DNA of 53,271 bases. Source: a bacterium (GTDB taxonomy: Bacteria; Electryoneota; B3-LCP). The stretch lies in contig JAPKYS010000022.1 of NCBI GenBank assembly GCA_026394195.1, positions 1 through 53,271 of the forward strand, read 5' to 3'. Each line of letters opens with the position of its first letter. The first letter of the stretch is position 1. The notes below the pieces were generated by a model. The model saw only the letters and a list, made by a program, of their open reading frames with translations, ran no database searches and was not told the origin of the DNA. Below, piece by piece: positions 35,777 through 44,331 of this stretch. Both the position numbers and the translations under genes were made by a program.

Positions 35777-35806
35777 TTGATTTTTAATGAGGATCAATAT
35801 TATATT
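35777..35806 (+). promoter_or_regulatory. Promoter of tRNA-Lys(CTT)
   Basis: TTGATT (35777-35782), 18 bases, TATATT (35801-35806). It ends 22 bases before the tRNA, giving a short leader, as usual for tRNA genes. Confidence 0.6.
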
Positions 35807-35828
35807 ACTTGCTCGATTGTAATGAGGC

Positions 35829-35901
35829 GCGCCCATGGCTCAACTAGGTAGAGCAACGGACTCTTAATCCGGCGGTTGCAAGTTCGATTCTTGCTGGGCG
35901 C
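35829..35901 (+). tRNA. tRNA-Lys(CTT)
   Basis: 73 bases. Acceptor GCGCCCA/TGGGCGC pairs perfectly; D arm GCTC/GAGC; anticodon stem ACGGA/TCCGG with loop CTCTTAA (anticodon CTT); T arm GCAAG-TTCGATT-CTTGC. Intact, with its own promoter. From 35850 on, its sequence and what follows recur 7766 bases downstream. Confidence 0.97.
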
Positions 35902-35905
35902 ACAA

Positions 35906-35923
35906 GGGGCAATGCCCCCTTTT
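35906..35923 (+). terminator. tRNA-Lys(CTT) terminator
   Basis: GGGGC, loop AAT, GCCCC, then CTTTT, four bases after the tRNA end. Confidence 0.7.
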
Positions 35924-35965
35924 CCGCCAAGTGCTGCGCGACTTGGCGCTGCAAGCAAGCTCGAT

Positions 35966-36014
35966 TACCCCGAAATCTCCATATAACTCTATGTGGCGAT
36001 TTTGGGGTATTTTT
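35966..36014 (+). terminator. Second hairpin between tRNA and integrase tail
   Basis: TACCCCGAAATC pairs with GATTTTGGGGTA (11 of 12) across 20 bases, followed by TTTTT. The same position at tRNA-Lys(TTT) (24176-24212) holds a similar hairpin. Can stop transcripts from either side. A second copy is at 43732-43780. Confidence 0.7.
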
Positions 36015-36051
36015 GTGAGGTTGTAATCGCGTTTTAATCGCGTTGGATGTG

Positions 36052-36208
36052 CTAACCTATCGCGCTGAGCACTTCCGCGACTTCCCGCAGATCAGAAGGA
36101 AGGACGTGAGTGTAGATTTGAGTGGTGGTGATTGAGGCATGACCGAGGAACTTGGAGATCTTAGTCAGGTGAATTCCTGCCCGCACTATATCCGAGGCGC
36201 AGGTGTGC
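36052..36208 (-). pseudogene. Integrase C-terminal fragment 1
   Basis: About 51 codons: HTCASDIVRAGIHL...KFLGHASITTTQIYTHV...DLREVAEVLSAIG and a stop. These are the last catalytic elements (second His and the Tyr) of a tyrosine recombinase homologous to the intact one at 23105. Everything upstream is missing; the sequence breaks at the HxLRH motif and joins a truncated T9SS gene. Dead. Confidence 0.88.
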
Positions 36209-36236
36209 GCCCCTCTCAACCGCCAGCAACCAGCGG

Positions 36237-36572
36237 CTATTTTGTAACTACAATCTTTTTAGTCACCGCCTCCTGCGGAGTAAGGAGCTGAATGAGATAC
36301 ACCCCTGACGCGTTGCCGGTGGCGTTCCAAGAAACGGTGTGATCTCCCGCCGACTGCTTGCCGGATACAAGCGTAGCGACTTTGCCACCGAGGATATTGT
36401 ATACATCCAACGACACCTCCTGCGGCGAGGGCAGCGAGAAAGAAATAAGCGAGATGGGATTGGACGGATTAGGACCGATGGACAGCGTTGCCCGGCACGG
36501 CCGCGGGCGCTGCTTGAGCGGGATGGGCACGGCGGTGCTGTCGCCGATGACGTTCTTGAAATGCGGATGCCC
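36237..36572 (-). pseudogene. Truncated T9SS cargo gene (sorting domain only)
   Basis: Open from a stop at 36573-36575: HFKNVIGDSTAVPIPLKQ, then a full type A sorting domain (GPNPSNPISLISF ... GVYLIQLLTPQEAVTKKIVVTK). Both the sorting domain and the IGDSTAV lead-in match the end of the gene at 7097-9172, also at DNA level. The cargo body and signal peptide are gone. It abuts the integrase fragment, so the break was probably a recombination event at the island edge. Confidence 0.85.
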
Positions 36573-36741
36573 TCACATATAGCCCCTGAACAACTCTCCA
36601 GCATTTAAGGATTGAATATATACTTATTCTACATGAATTAAGCGTGTAAATCTACCTGGAATAACCGACCTTAAACTCATTTGAACTGGAAAATATCCTC
36701 AATTAGTTCTTGCTAATTTTCCCTCACGTAATTAAATTTAG

Positions 36742-36773
36742 TTGTCCTGACTGAACCTGAAAATGGGTATAAT
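36742..36773 (+). promoter_or_regulatory. Possible kdp promoter
   Basis: A perfect TATAAT (36768-36773) with GGG before it, and only a poor -35 candidate (TTGTCC, 20 bases upstream). A weak -35 would fit a promoter needing an activator such as KdpE, but no KdpE gene or known operator is seen. No c-di-AMP or other riboswitch fold is recognisable in the 200 bases before kdpF. Confidence 0.35.
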
Positions 36774-36812
36774 CCCAAATCGAAATTGCATCAATCGCTG
36801 AATAGGCCTTTA

Positions 36813-36896
36813 ATGGATTTCATTATCGCTGGTTTGATAGCCCTGGGTCTCCTGGTCTATTTGATTTATGCCACTTTCAATCCCGATAAATTCTGA
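36813..36896 (+). CDS. kdpF: KdpF small subunit
   Basis: 27 residues: one membrane helix (IIAGLIALGLLVYLIYATF) ending NPDKF, as in KdpF, which stabilises the KdpABC potassium pump. It sits 11 bases before kdpA. No strong ribosome site. The size, position and sequence together make this a safe call. Confidence 0.85.
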   Translation: MDFIIAGLIALGLLVYLIYATFNPDKF

Positions 36897-36907
36897 AGGG
36901 GTTTGAG

Positions 36908-38599
36908 GTGAGTACATTTGATTGGCTGCAAATATTTCTCTTTATAACCGTCCTGGTGGCGCTGACACCGCCTCTGGGTATGTTCATGGCACGAGTCTAC
37001 GAAGGGAAGCGTACCTGGCTCACCCCTGCACTGGGCTGGTTTGAACGCATTACCTACCGTCTGAGCTGTATTCAATCCAAACAGGAAATGAGTTGGAAAG
37101 AGTACTCCCGCGCCTGGCTCTGGTTCAACCTCTTGGGTTTCCTAATAGTGTTTCTTCTGCAATCGTTCCAGTCCGCTCTCCCGTTAAATCCCCAAAAACT
37201 TCCCAATACCTCCTGGCACCTTGCCTTCAATACTGCTGCCAGTTTTATGACCAACACCAACTGGCAATCCTATGCCGGCGAGACTACTCTTTCGTATCTG
37301 ACTCAAATGTTGGGTCTCACGGTACAGAACTTTGTCAGCGCAGCATCGGGGTTGGCTGTTTTCGTGGCTCTGGCGCGAGGATTGGCGCGTAGCACTGCCT
37401 CAACCATTGGCAACTTCTGGGTAGATCTGGTGCGCTCCGTTCTTTATATTCTTCTTCCTCTTTCCTTGATCTTGGCGATTTTTCTGGTCGGTCAGGGTGT
37501 AGTGCAAACTTTTACCCCATACCATACCGTGAAAACGTTAGAAGGGGTTGAGCAAGTCATTCCATTGGGTCCTGCAGCCTCACAGATCGCCATCAAGCAG
37601 CTGGGCACCAACGGAGGGGGTTTTTTCAATGCGAATAGCGCCCATCCTCTTGAGAATCCGACACCGATATCCAATTTCTTAGAGATGCTCGCGATTTTGT
37701 TGATTGGTGCGACTCAGGTTTATGCTTTTGGCATTTTATCCAAGTGTCGCCGTCACGCCTGGGTGCTCTTCTCAGTCATGCTTTTCTTTTGGGGAGTTGG
37801 CTTGGGTGCATCGCTTTTAGGTGAGTACACTCATAATGCCACGATGGGGATAACGCCTCTTCTCGAAGGCAAAGAGGCCCGTTTCGGGGTCGTCAATAGC
37901 CTGATCTGGTCAAATTCCACCACAGATGCCTCCAACGGTTCCGTTAACGCTATGCACTCGAGCTTATCTCCACTTGTAGGTGGCATCGCCTTGTTCAATA
38001 TGCATCTGGGCGAGATTGTGTTCGGTGGTGTCGGCGTTGGGTTGACAGGAATGATTGTTTTCGCCATTCTAACCGTGTTTCTATCAGGATTAATGGTTGG
38101 ACGCACCCCGGAATATCTGGGTAAAAAGGTTGAAGCCTGGGAGATGAAAATGGCGATCATAGCCGTCTTAGTCCCCAGTATCTGCATGTTGGTTGGCACA
38201 GGTATCGCCTGTGTTCTACCGGCTGGTTTGTCATCCTTAGCCAATAAAGGTCCTCACGGCTTTTCCGAAATGCTCTACGCCTTCACCTCTGCTGGAGCCA
38301 ATAATGGCAGCGCCTTTGCAGGTCTTAGTGCAAATACGCCCTTCTACAACGTCAGCTTGGGGATCATCATGTTGTTATCTCGAGCAGCAGCGATATTCCC
38401 GATTCTGGCAATTGCAGGAAGTATGGCTGCCAAGAAAATTACGCCGCCGTCGGTTGGGACGTTTTCCACCGATACGCTGGTATTTGCCATACTTCTGATC
38501 GCAGTGATCGTCATCGTAGGAGCGCTGAACTTTTTCCCCGCTCTGACACTTGGCCCCATCGTGGAACATATGCTGATGATGGCCGGGCGATCGTTCTGA
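36908..38599 (+). CDS. kdpA: Potassium-binding subunit KdpA
   Basis: 563 residues, normal length, GTG start after GAAGGGG. About ten membrane helices. Selectivity-filter-like segments of the SKT superfamily are seen: FNTAASFMTNTNWQSYAGE, KQLGTNGGGFFNANSAHPLENPT, and FTSAGANNGSAFAGLSANTPFYN. Binds K+ from the periplasm and passes it to KdpB in the high-affinity ATP-driven pump. Confidence 0.97.
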   Translation: MSTFDWLQIFLFITVLVALTPPLGMFMARVYEGKRTWLTPALGWFERITYRLSCIQSKQEMSWKEYSRAWLWFNLLGFLIVFLLQSFQSALPLNPQKLPNTSWHLAFNTAASFMTNTNWQSYAGETTLSYLTQMLGLTVQNFVSAASGLAVFVALARGLARSTASTIGNFWVDLVRSVLYILLPLSLILAIFLVGQGVVQTFTPYHTVKTLEGVEQVIPLGPAASQIAIKQLGTNGGGFFNANSAHPLENPTPISNFLEMLAILLIGATQVYAFGILSKCRRHAWVLFSVMLFFWGVGLGASLLGEYTHNATMGITPLLEGKEARFGVVNSLIWSNSTTDASNGSVNAMHSSLSPLVGGIALFNMHLGEIVFGGVGVGLTGMIVFAILTVFLSGLMVGRTPEYLGKKVEAWEMKMAIIAVLVPSICMLVGTGIACVLPAGLSSLANKGPHGFSEMLYAFTSAGANNGSAFAGLSANTPFYNVSLGIIMLLSRAAAIFPILAIAGSMAAKKITPPSVGTFSTDTLVFAILLIAVIVIVGALNFFPALTLGPIVEHMLMMAGRSF

Positions 38600-38617
38600 T
38601 TATAATTTGGATTCGCT

Positions 38618-40714
38618 ATGAAAACAGAAGCAATAAATCTTATGGATGGCGATTTACAGAAGCAGGCTCTGTTGGGCGCTCTGTCCAAACTCAATCCTAA
38701 AGTGCAACTCCGCAACCCGGTCATGTTCGTATGCTACGTTGGTGCGATCATGACGACCTACCTTTTTTTAAAAGGGACGATTCTGGGCACGCCCTCCTGG
38801 TTCGGACTCCAGATCAGTATATGGCTTTGGTTCACGGTGCTGTTTGCAAATTATGCAGAAGCGTTGGCGGAAGGACGTGGCAAGGCTCAGGCGGAGGCTC
38901 TGAAAAAAAACCGCACCGATCTATTCGGGCGGAAACTTTCAGGGAATACCGAAACGTTGATTCCCGCCAATCAGCTAAAGAAGGACGATCTGGTGGTCTG
39001 CGAAGCCGGAGATATAATTCCTGTCGATGGAGAGGTGGTCGAAGGAATTGCCAGCGTTGACGAATCAGCGATTACAGGTGAGTCCGCGCCGGTGATTCGT
39101 GAAAGTGGTGGGGATCGCAGCGCCGTAACAGGAGGGACTCGCGTTATCAGCGATCGCATCGTCATCCGTATCATGGCAGAACCGGGGCATACGTTTCTCG
39201 ACCGCATGATCGCCCTGATCGAAGGCGCGAAACGGCAGAAGACGCCCAATGAAATCGCATTAACGATTGTACTGACGGGGCTGACCCTGGTCTTTCTAAT
39301 GGTCGTTGTAACTTTAAAATTTTTCTCGGATTACAGCGGTTCTGCCGCAGGACAGAATTTGTCGAGTATCGTTACTGTAACGGTTTTGGTTGCCTTGTTG
39401 GTGTGCCTGATCCCGACGACCATCGGTGGATTGTTGAGTGCTATCGGTATTGCAGGTATGGACCGCTTGATCCGCCGCAACCTCATCGCTAAAAGCGGGA
39501 GAGCAGTCGAGGCTGCGGGTGATGTTGACGTTTTGCTGTTGGATAAAACCGGTACGATAACACTGGGAAACCGCATGGCGACGGAGTTCATCCCGGCGGA
39601 AGGGGTGACCGATAGAAACCTCGCAGTGGCGGCGCAGTTGGCGTCCCTCGCTGATGAGACCCCCGAAGGGCGTTCCATCGTCGTGCTTGCAAAGAACATC
39701 TTCAATCTCCGCGCTGAATCCCTAAGCCCGAGCCAGGCGAAATTTGTACCTTTCACTGCTCAAACGCGCATGAGCGGACTGGATTTAATCGATGAGACCG
39801 GAACGGGGTGCAAACACCAGATCCGTAAAGGCGCGGCGGAAGCTATCCGCTCACACATTGAAAGTCTGGGTGGAACATTCCCGGAACGAATGCAGACTGC
39901 TGTGGAGGACATTTCCCGGCAGGGCGGCACTCCGCTGGCGGTATCAGATAATGAGCGAATATTAGGGATAATATTTCTGAAAGACGTCGTGAAAGGGGGC
40001 ATCAAAGAACGATTTGCCATGCTGCGTAAGATGGGTATCCGAACCGTGATGATCACGGGCGATAATCCATTAACTGCGGCCGCGATTGCAGCCGAGGCTG
40101 GAGTGGATGATTTCATGGCGCAGGCTACCCCGGAGGCTAAACTTGAGCGAATTCGTGAAGAACAACAAAAAGGTCATCTGGTAGCCATGACCGGGGATGG
40201 AACTAATGACGCTCCTGCGCTGGCGCAGGCAGACGTTGCCGTAGCGATGAACACTGGAACACAAGCTGCCCGCGAAGCCGGTAATGTTGTTGATTTGGAA
40301 AGCAACCCGACGAAGTTGATCGAAATTGTGGAAATCGGCAAGCAATTGTTGATGACGCGTGGTGCTCTGACAACCTTCAGTATCGCCAATGACGTGGCGA
40401 AATATTTCGCCATTATTCCTGCATTATTTGGCGCTTTGTACGCATTTAACGGGGCGGGACAGGGACCTTTGATGGCGTTGAACATTATGCGGTTGCATTC
40501 CCCCGAAAGCGCCATTCTTAGCGCAGTAATTTTCAATGCATTGATCATAGTGGCTTTGATTCCGCTGGCCCTAAAAGGGGTATCTTATCGTGTCGCATCC
40601 GCGTCGCAATTGCTGCAACGTAATCTGCTGATCTACGGCCTGGGTGGAATTATTGCCCCTTTCATCGGAATAAAATTGTTGGATCTCATCATCGTCACCT
40701 TGGGCATGGTTTGA
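38618..40714 (+). CDS. kdpB: P-type ATPase subunit KdpB
   Basis: 698 residues. Phosphorylation site [13 protein letters not shown], actuator loop [11 protein letters not shown] (its serine is the known inhibitory phosphorylation site in E. coli), and hinge [20 protein letters not shown]. Seven membrane helices expected. Couples ATP hydrolysis to K+ uptake through KdpA. In step with kdpA (18-base gap) and kdpC (16-base gap). Confidence 0.98.
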   Translation: MKTEAINLMDGDLQKQALLGALSKLNPKVQLRNPVMFVCYVGAIMTTYLFLKGTILGTPSWFGLQISIWLWFTVLFANYAEALAEGRGKAQAEALKKNRTDLFGRKLSGNTETLIPANQLKKDDLVVCEAGDIIPVDGEVVEGIASVDESAITGESAPVIRESGGDRSAVTGGTRVISDRIVIRIMAEPGHTFLDRMIALIEGAKRQKTPNEIALTIVLTGLTLVFLMVVVTLKFFSDYSGSAAGQNLSSIVTVTVLVALLVCLIPTTIGGLLSAIGIAGMDRLIRRNLIAKSGRAVEAAGDVDVLLLDKTGTITLGNRMATEFIPAEGVTDRNLAVAAQLASLADETPEGRSIVVLAKNIFNLRAESLSPSQAKFVPFTAQTRMSGLDLIDETGTGCKHQIRKGAAEAIRSHIESLGGTFPERMQTAVEDISRQGGTPLAVSDNERILGIIFLKDVVKGGIKERFAMLRKMGIRTVMITGDNPLTAAAIAAEAGVDDFMAQATPEAKLERIREEQQKGHLVAMTGDGTNDAPALAQADVAVAMNTGTQAAREAGNVVDLESNPTKLIEIVEIGKQLLMTRGALTTFSIANDVAKYFAIIPALFGALYAFNGAGQGPLMALNIMRLHSPESAILSAVIFNALIIVALIPLALKGVSYRVASASQLLQRNLLIYGLGGIIAPFIGIKLLDLIIVTLGMV

Positions 40715-40730
40715 TAGAATAGGCATCCTT

Positions 40731-41315
40731 ATGAAGCAAATGTTTCCCGCATTGAAAATACTGTTGATAATGACCGTCATCACGGGGATCATCTACCCAC
40801 TGCTGGTTACCGGGATCTCGCAACTGTTCTTTCCATTCCAAGCGACAGGAAGTATCCTAACTGTGCAAGGACAACCGGTCGGTTCTGCCTTAATTGGGCA
40901 GAAATTCTCCGATCCGCGATATTTTCAACCCCGACCTTCTGCAGTTGACTATAACCCAATGCCGTCCGGCGGTAGCAATTTAGGGCCGATCAGCGCAGTG
41001 TTGAAGGATCTTATCGCCGCTCGCCGAGCAGATCTCGTCCGAAGTTGTGGCGGACTTGTGACCGACATTCCAAAGGATCTGCTCTTCGCCAGCGGCAGCG
41101 GGTTGGATCCCCATATCAGTCCAGAAGCAGCCCTCTATCAAATCGGCCGTATCTCCAACGCTCGTCATCTGAGCGATTCTGACAGGTTAACGCTGAGAAA
41201 CCTTGTAATCGGGCGAGTGGAAAAACGCAGCTTTAACATCCTGGGAGAACCGCGCATCAACGTCTTGTTGCTGAACTTGGCTGTGGATTCAACTTTCGGT
41301 GAGAGTAAGCCATGA
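40731..41315 (+). CDS. kdpC: KdpC subunit
   Basis: 194 residues: one N-terminal membrane helix (LKILLIMTVITGIIYPLLVTGI) and a periplasmic domain with SALIGQKFSDPRYFQPRPSA and SGSGLDPHISPEAA, the KdpC signatures. Stop overlaps the kdpD start (ATGA). Confidence 0.97.
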   Translation: MKQMFPALKILLIMTVITGIIYPLLVTGISQLFFPFQATGSILTVQGQPVGSALIGQKFSDPRYFQPRPSAVDYNPMPSGGSNLGPISAVLKDLIAARRADLVRSCGGLVTDIPKDLLFASGSGLDPHISPEAALYQIGRISNARHLSDSDRLTLRNLVIGRVEKRSFNILGEPRINVLLLNLAVDSTFGESKP

Positions 41316-43261
41316 CTTTAGAAGGTCGTCCCGATCCGGACTATCTGTTGAAGGTAGTGCAAAAAGAAACGGCGCAAAACCTGAAAGGGAGATTGCGCAT
41401 TTTCTTTGGGATGGCGGCAGGTGTCGGTAAAACCTACTCTATGCTCAAGGCGGCTCAAGAACGCTGGCAGGAACGAGTTGACGTTGTGATCGGTGTGGTT
41501 GAGACACACCATCGAGTTGAAACTGAAGCTCTGCTGCAAGGATTGCCTGTTATCCTCAAACGTACCATTGATTATCGAGGCACCTGGCTTGAAGAAATGG
41601 ATTTGGATGCCATTTTAGCCCGGAAACCCCAGCTAGTTTTAGTCGACGAATTGGCGCACAGCAACATTCCGGGTTCCCGCCACCCTAAACGCTGGCAGGA
41701 CGTGATGGAGTTGTTGGATGCCGGTATTGACGTTTATACCACCATTAATGTGCAGCACCTGGAAAGCCGCAAAGAGGCGGTTGAGGGGATCACTGGTATC
41801 CTCATTCGCGAGACGGTGCCTGATTCAATTTTGGACCGCGCCGTCCAGATCGATCTGATCGATCTTTCCCCCAGAGATTTGCTGAAAAGGCTGCGCGAAG
41901 GAAAAGTTTATCTGGGTGAAAACGCCCAAGTGGCACAGGAACATTTTTTTAAAGAGGATCGTCTGACCGCGCTGCGAGAAATCGCCCTACGCTTGACGGC
42001 GGAGAGGGTCGATCTGGAACTCCGGGATATGACGCCTCTGCAGGAACGGCGCACAGCTTGGAACACCAACGAACGCTTGCTGACAGCGGTCAGTCCCAGC
42101 CCTCATTCCGAAACAAATATTCGCGCCACCCGGCGTTTGGCATTTACGCTGGGAGCTCCCTGGGTTGCCGCCTATATCGAAACTAGATCAACGTTGAATG
42201 AGAAAGACCGGATTACGCTGGAGAAGAATTTAGAACTGGCTCGGGAGTTGGGAGCGGAGGTCATTACTGTTACTGATTCAGACGTAGTAAGCGCTTTGCA
42301 AAAATTGACGCGACAGAAGAATGTTACTCATATTGTAATGGGACGCCCGGAAAAGCACTGGTGGAGGGATCTAATTGATCGTGGCAATATTTTGGATCAT
42401 CTGGTTCGCCAAAACAGTGAAGTGGATATTCATGTTATCCGTTTAGAAAAAGAGACCAAAACCAGTCATCCAAAGGACGTAAGACCCCATTTCCAATCAC
42501 CCCTGGCACACTATGGATACGTTATTGCTCTGGTTATCGCGGTTATTTTAATCAGCGAGATATTGCTTCCCTGGATCGGTTATCGAGCCGTTGGCTTTCT
42601 CTTCCTCCTGGTAGTTCTCTTGCTTGGCCTGTTCATGTCCCGAGGTCCGATTTACTTCGCGGCATTATTGAGCGCGCTGCTGTGGGATTTTTTATTCATT
42701 CCGCCGCCGGGGACTTTTACCATTTCCCAACCTGAAGATATCGCCATGATCATTGTCTACTTTTTAGTAGCAATAATAGCTGGGACTCTTACCAACAGGA
42801 TACGTTCCCGAGAACGGCTGGTGCGTCGTGAAGATGAAAGATTACATATGATGTATGAAATTGTTCGAGCAATTGCCGATGCCGGACAAAGGAGTGACTA
42901 TCTCGACAATATCTGCACCAGATTGGGAGAATACTTGGGCGGAAGGTGTACCATCTATTTAACCACCCCTGAAGGAAGTCTCAGTCCGGCTGTTAATCTG
43001 ATTAGCGACATTCATGAAAACGAGAAGGAACAAGCGGTAGCCCGATGGGTACAGAACAACAGAAAGCCCGCAGGATGGTCCACAGATACATTAGCTTCCT
43101 CGCAGGCCCTGTATATACCGATTATTGGAAGGTCCGCCACACTGGGAGTTTTCCTCTTTTTGCCGGAGGATCTAAAGCACCGGTTGTTACCGGATGAGCG
43201 GAACATTGTGCAAGCCACAGTTCAGCAGTTGGGTATTTCACTGGATAGAGAAAAACAGTGA
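41312..43261 (+). CDS. kdpD: KdpD-like sensor without histidine kinase
   Basis: 649 residues against about 900 for a full KdpD. Present: the N-terminal KdpD domain with GMAAGVGKTYSML (Walker A) and LVDELAHSNIPGSRHPKRWQD (residues about 1-235); a universal-stress-like domain (about 250-375); the four-helix DUF4118 membrane region (about 400-500); and a GAF-like region (about 530-645). The protein then stops at ISLDREKQ. The dimerisation/phosphoacceptor and ATPase domains are absent and no kdpE follows; the next 300 bases hold no remnant. Either a natural short form that senses K+ or c-di-AMP without phosphotransfer, or a gene cut by the island edge. Confidence 0.93.
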   Translation: MTLEGRPDPDYLLKVVQKETAQNLKGRLRIFFGMAAGVGKTYSMLKAAQERWQERVDVVIGVVETHHRVETEALLQGLPVILKRTIDYRGTWLEEMDLDAILARKPQLVLVDELAHSNIPGSRHPKRWQDVMELLDAGIDVYTTINVQHLESRKEAVEGITGILIRETVPDSILDRAVQIDLIDLSPRDLLKRLREGKVYLGENAQVAQEHFFKEDRLTALREIALRLTAERVDLELRDMTPLQERRTAWNTNERLLTAVSPSPHSETNIRATRRLAFTLGAPWVAAYIETRSTLNEKDRITLEKNLELARELGAEVITVTDSDVVSALQKLTRQKNVTHIVMGRPEKHWWRDLIDRGNILDHLVRQNSEVDIHVIRLEKETKTSHPKDVRPHFQSPLAHYGYVIALVIAVILISEILLPWIGYRAVGFLFLLVVLLLGLFMSRGPIYFAALLSALLWDFLFIPPPGTFTISQPEDIAMIIVYFLVAIIAGTLTNRIRSRERLVRREDERLHMMYEIVRAIADAGQRSDYLDNICTRLGEYLGGRCTIYLTTPEGSLSPAVNLISDIHENEKEQAVARWVQNNRKPAGWSTDTLASSQALYIPIIGRSATLGVFLFLPEDLKHRLLPDERNIVQATVQQLGISLDREKQ

Positions 43262-43352
43262 TTTCTATATTTTCTAATCCAACCATCTGTTTTCAATCGA
43301 TTAATTACAAGTTATAAAAACTTCCGATCTACCTGCATCCAAATTATCACCG

Positions 43353-43467
43353 CTGGAACGGGACTCCCGAGCGGATTTTAACTTCGGCTGGTTCAGCAAT
43401 ACCCCTCGGTCGATTCCAGAGCGAGCCAAGAGCCGTCCAAAACGCGCTTAAAAGGGCTCTGAGCCGG
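43353..43467 (+). repeat. Dispersed non-coding repeat, copy B (uninterrupted)
   Basis: 115 bp from CTGGAACGGGACTCCCGA to GAGCCGG. Its two halves match, in reverse orientation, the sequence at 1313-1551, where they are separated by about 111 bp. It lies between kdpD and the right-hand 359-bp repeat. The rest of the 43262-43615 gap has only a terminator (43523) and phased repeats (43568). Confidence 0.6.
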
Positions 43468-43522
43468 TTGTTTTTTAAGTCTGATAATTCCTTTTTAGGG
43501 CATAGAAAAACATAAATAAAAA

Positions 43523-43556
43523 GCCGGACTCAGTTACCCGAATCCGGCCTGCTTTT
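43523..43556 (+). terminator. Terminator-like hairpin after kdpD
   Basis: GCCGGACTC pairs with GAATCCGGC (one mismatch), followed by CTGCTTTT. It resembles the hairpin at 47886 (AGCCGGAC/GTCCGGCT), but it stands 260 bases beyond the kdpD stop. Confidence 0.5.
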
Positions 43557-43567
43557 CTCCTTCGATG

Positions 43568-43586
43568 ATCGCGTTTTAATCGCGTT
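43568..43586 (+). repeat. 11-bp-phased repeat pair left of the right-hand att repeat
   Basis: ATCGCGTT at 43568 and 43579, 11 bases apart. The same sequence is found at 36024/36035 and 43790/43801 beside the integrase tails. Its presence outside the tRNA fragment, on the other side, fits a second arm of an integrase attachment site. Confidence 0.6.
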
Positions 43587-43615
43587 ATGGCGGAAATTGG
43601 CGATTTCCCCGCACA

Positions 43616-43974
43616 AGAGCAACGGACTCTTAATCCGGCGGTTGCAAGTTCGATTCTTGCTGGGCGCACAAGGGGCAATGCCCCCTTTTCCGCCAAGTGC
43701 TGCGCGACTTGGCGCTGCAAGCAAGCTCGATTACCCAGAAATCTCCATATAACTCTATGTGGCGATTTTGGGGTATTTTTGTGAGGTTGTAATCGCGTTT
43801 TAATCGCGTTGGATGTGCTAACCTATTGCGCTGAGCACTTCCGCGACTTCCCGCGGATCAGAAGGAAGGACGTGAGTGTAGATTTGAGTGGTGGTGATTG
43901 AGGCATGACCGAGGAACTTGAAGATATTGGTCAGGTGAACGCTCGCCTGCACCATATCTGAGGCGCAGGTGTGC
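43616..43974 (+). repeat. 359-bp direct repeat, copy 2
   Basis: Copy of 35850-36208. The first 52 bases are the 3' part of tRNA-Lys(CTT), from the D-stem 3' strand to the acceptor end; the 5' 21 bases are missing, so it is not a functional tRNA. The terminator hairpins (43672-43689 and 43732-43780) and the phased repeats (43790/43801) are preserved. Beyond 43974 the integrase homology continues here but not in copy 1. Confidence 0.92.
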
Positions 43975-44072
43975 CGAAGCCCATGAAGTGACATGGGTCG
44001 GCTGATCTTTGCCTTGCGGAGATACTTTGTGAACAGGTGGGAAACCCAATCCCCGGTGTAAGGGAAGGGCTT
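43818..44072 (-). pseudogene. Integrase C-terminal fragment 2
   Basis: 84 codons: KPFPYTGDWVSHLFTKYL..., MSLHGLRHTCASDMVQ, FKFLGHASITTTQIYTHV and DPREVAEVLSAIG, then stop. This carries HxLRH, the second His and the Tyr but lacks the first catalytic Arg and the N-terminal domain. Homologous to the intact integrase at 23105 and to fragment 1. Frame is closed by a stop about 15 bases upstream. From here to the promoter at 44265 the gap has a short GGCTGTAA/TTACAGCC hairpin (44185-44201) and nothing else recognised. Confidence 0.88.
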
Positions 44073-44264
44073 GGGTTGCTGCGAGAATTAATCAAATGGA
44101 TTGAATTAAATTCTGTGATGATGAATCTGAAATCAGGGTATTGGGCGTCCCTATGTTTTCATAAAAGGTAATTCTTTCACCTTTGGCTGTAACTTACAGC
44201 CATAAAACAGTATCTACAGAATACCATCCTCTCTTGACCGCTCTGCAGGTTGCGAAGAAAACGC

Positions 44265-44291
44265 TTGCTTTCGGCGCAGAGTTGCTATAAT
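44265..44291 (+). promoter_or_regulatory. Promoter of the M28 peptidase gene
   Basis: Perfect TATAAT (44286-44291) with TTGCTT 15 bases upstream. About 40 bases before the start codon at 44332. The -35 spacing is short, so moderate confidence. Confidence 0.5.
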
Positions 44292-44331
44292 TTCTCACAT
44301 TATAAAAATCTCAGCAATGAGGTCACCTAAC

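Larger units (their letters stand above)
35850..36208 (+). repeat. 359-bp direct repeat, copy 1 (tRNA-Lys 3' part plus integrase tail)
   Basis: Matches 43616-43974 without gaps. By eye I count about 13 differences, ten of them in the last 55 bases. It covers the last 52 bases of tRNA-Lys(CTT), two terminator hairpins, an 11-bp-phased repeat pair (TAATCGCGTT at 36024 and 36035) and the 3' end of an integrase gene. Flanks the kdp block on its left. Confidence 0.92.

Noticed and set aside
43616..43667. Second functional tRNA-Lys(CTT)
   Set aside because: Only the 3' 52 bases are present. The 5' acceptor strand and D arm are missing.
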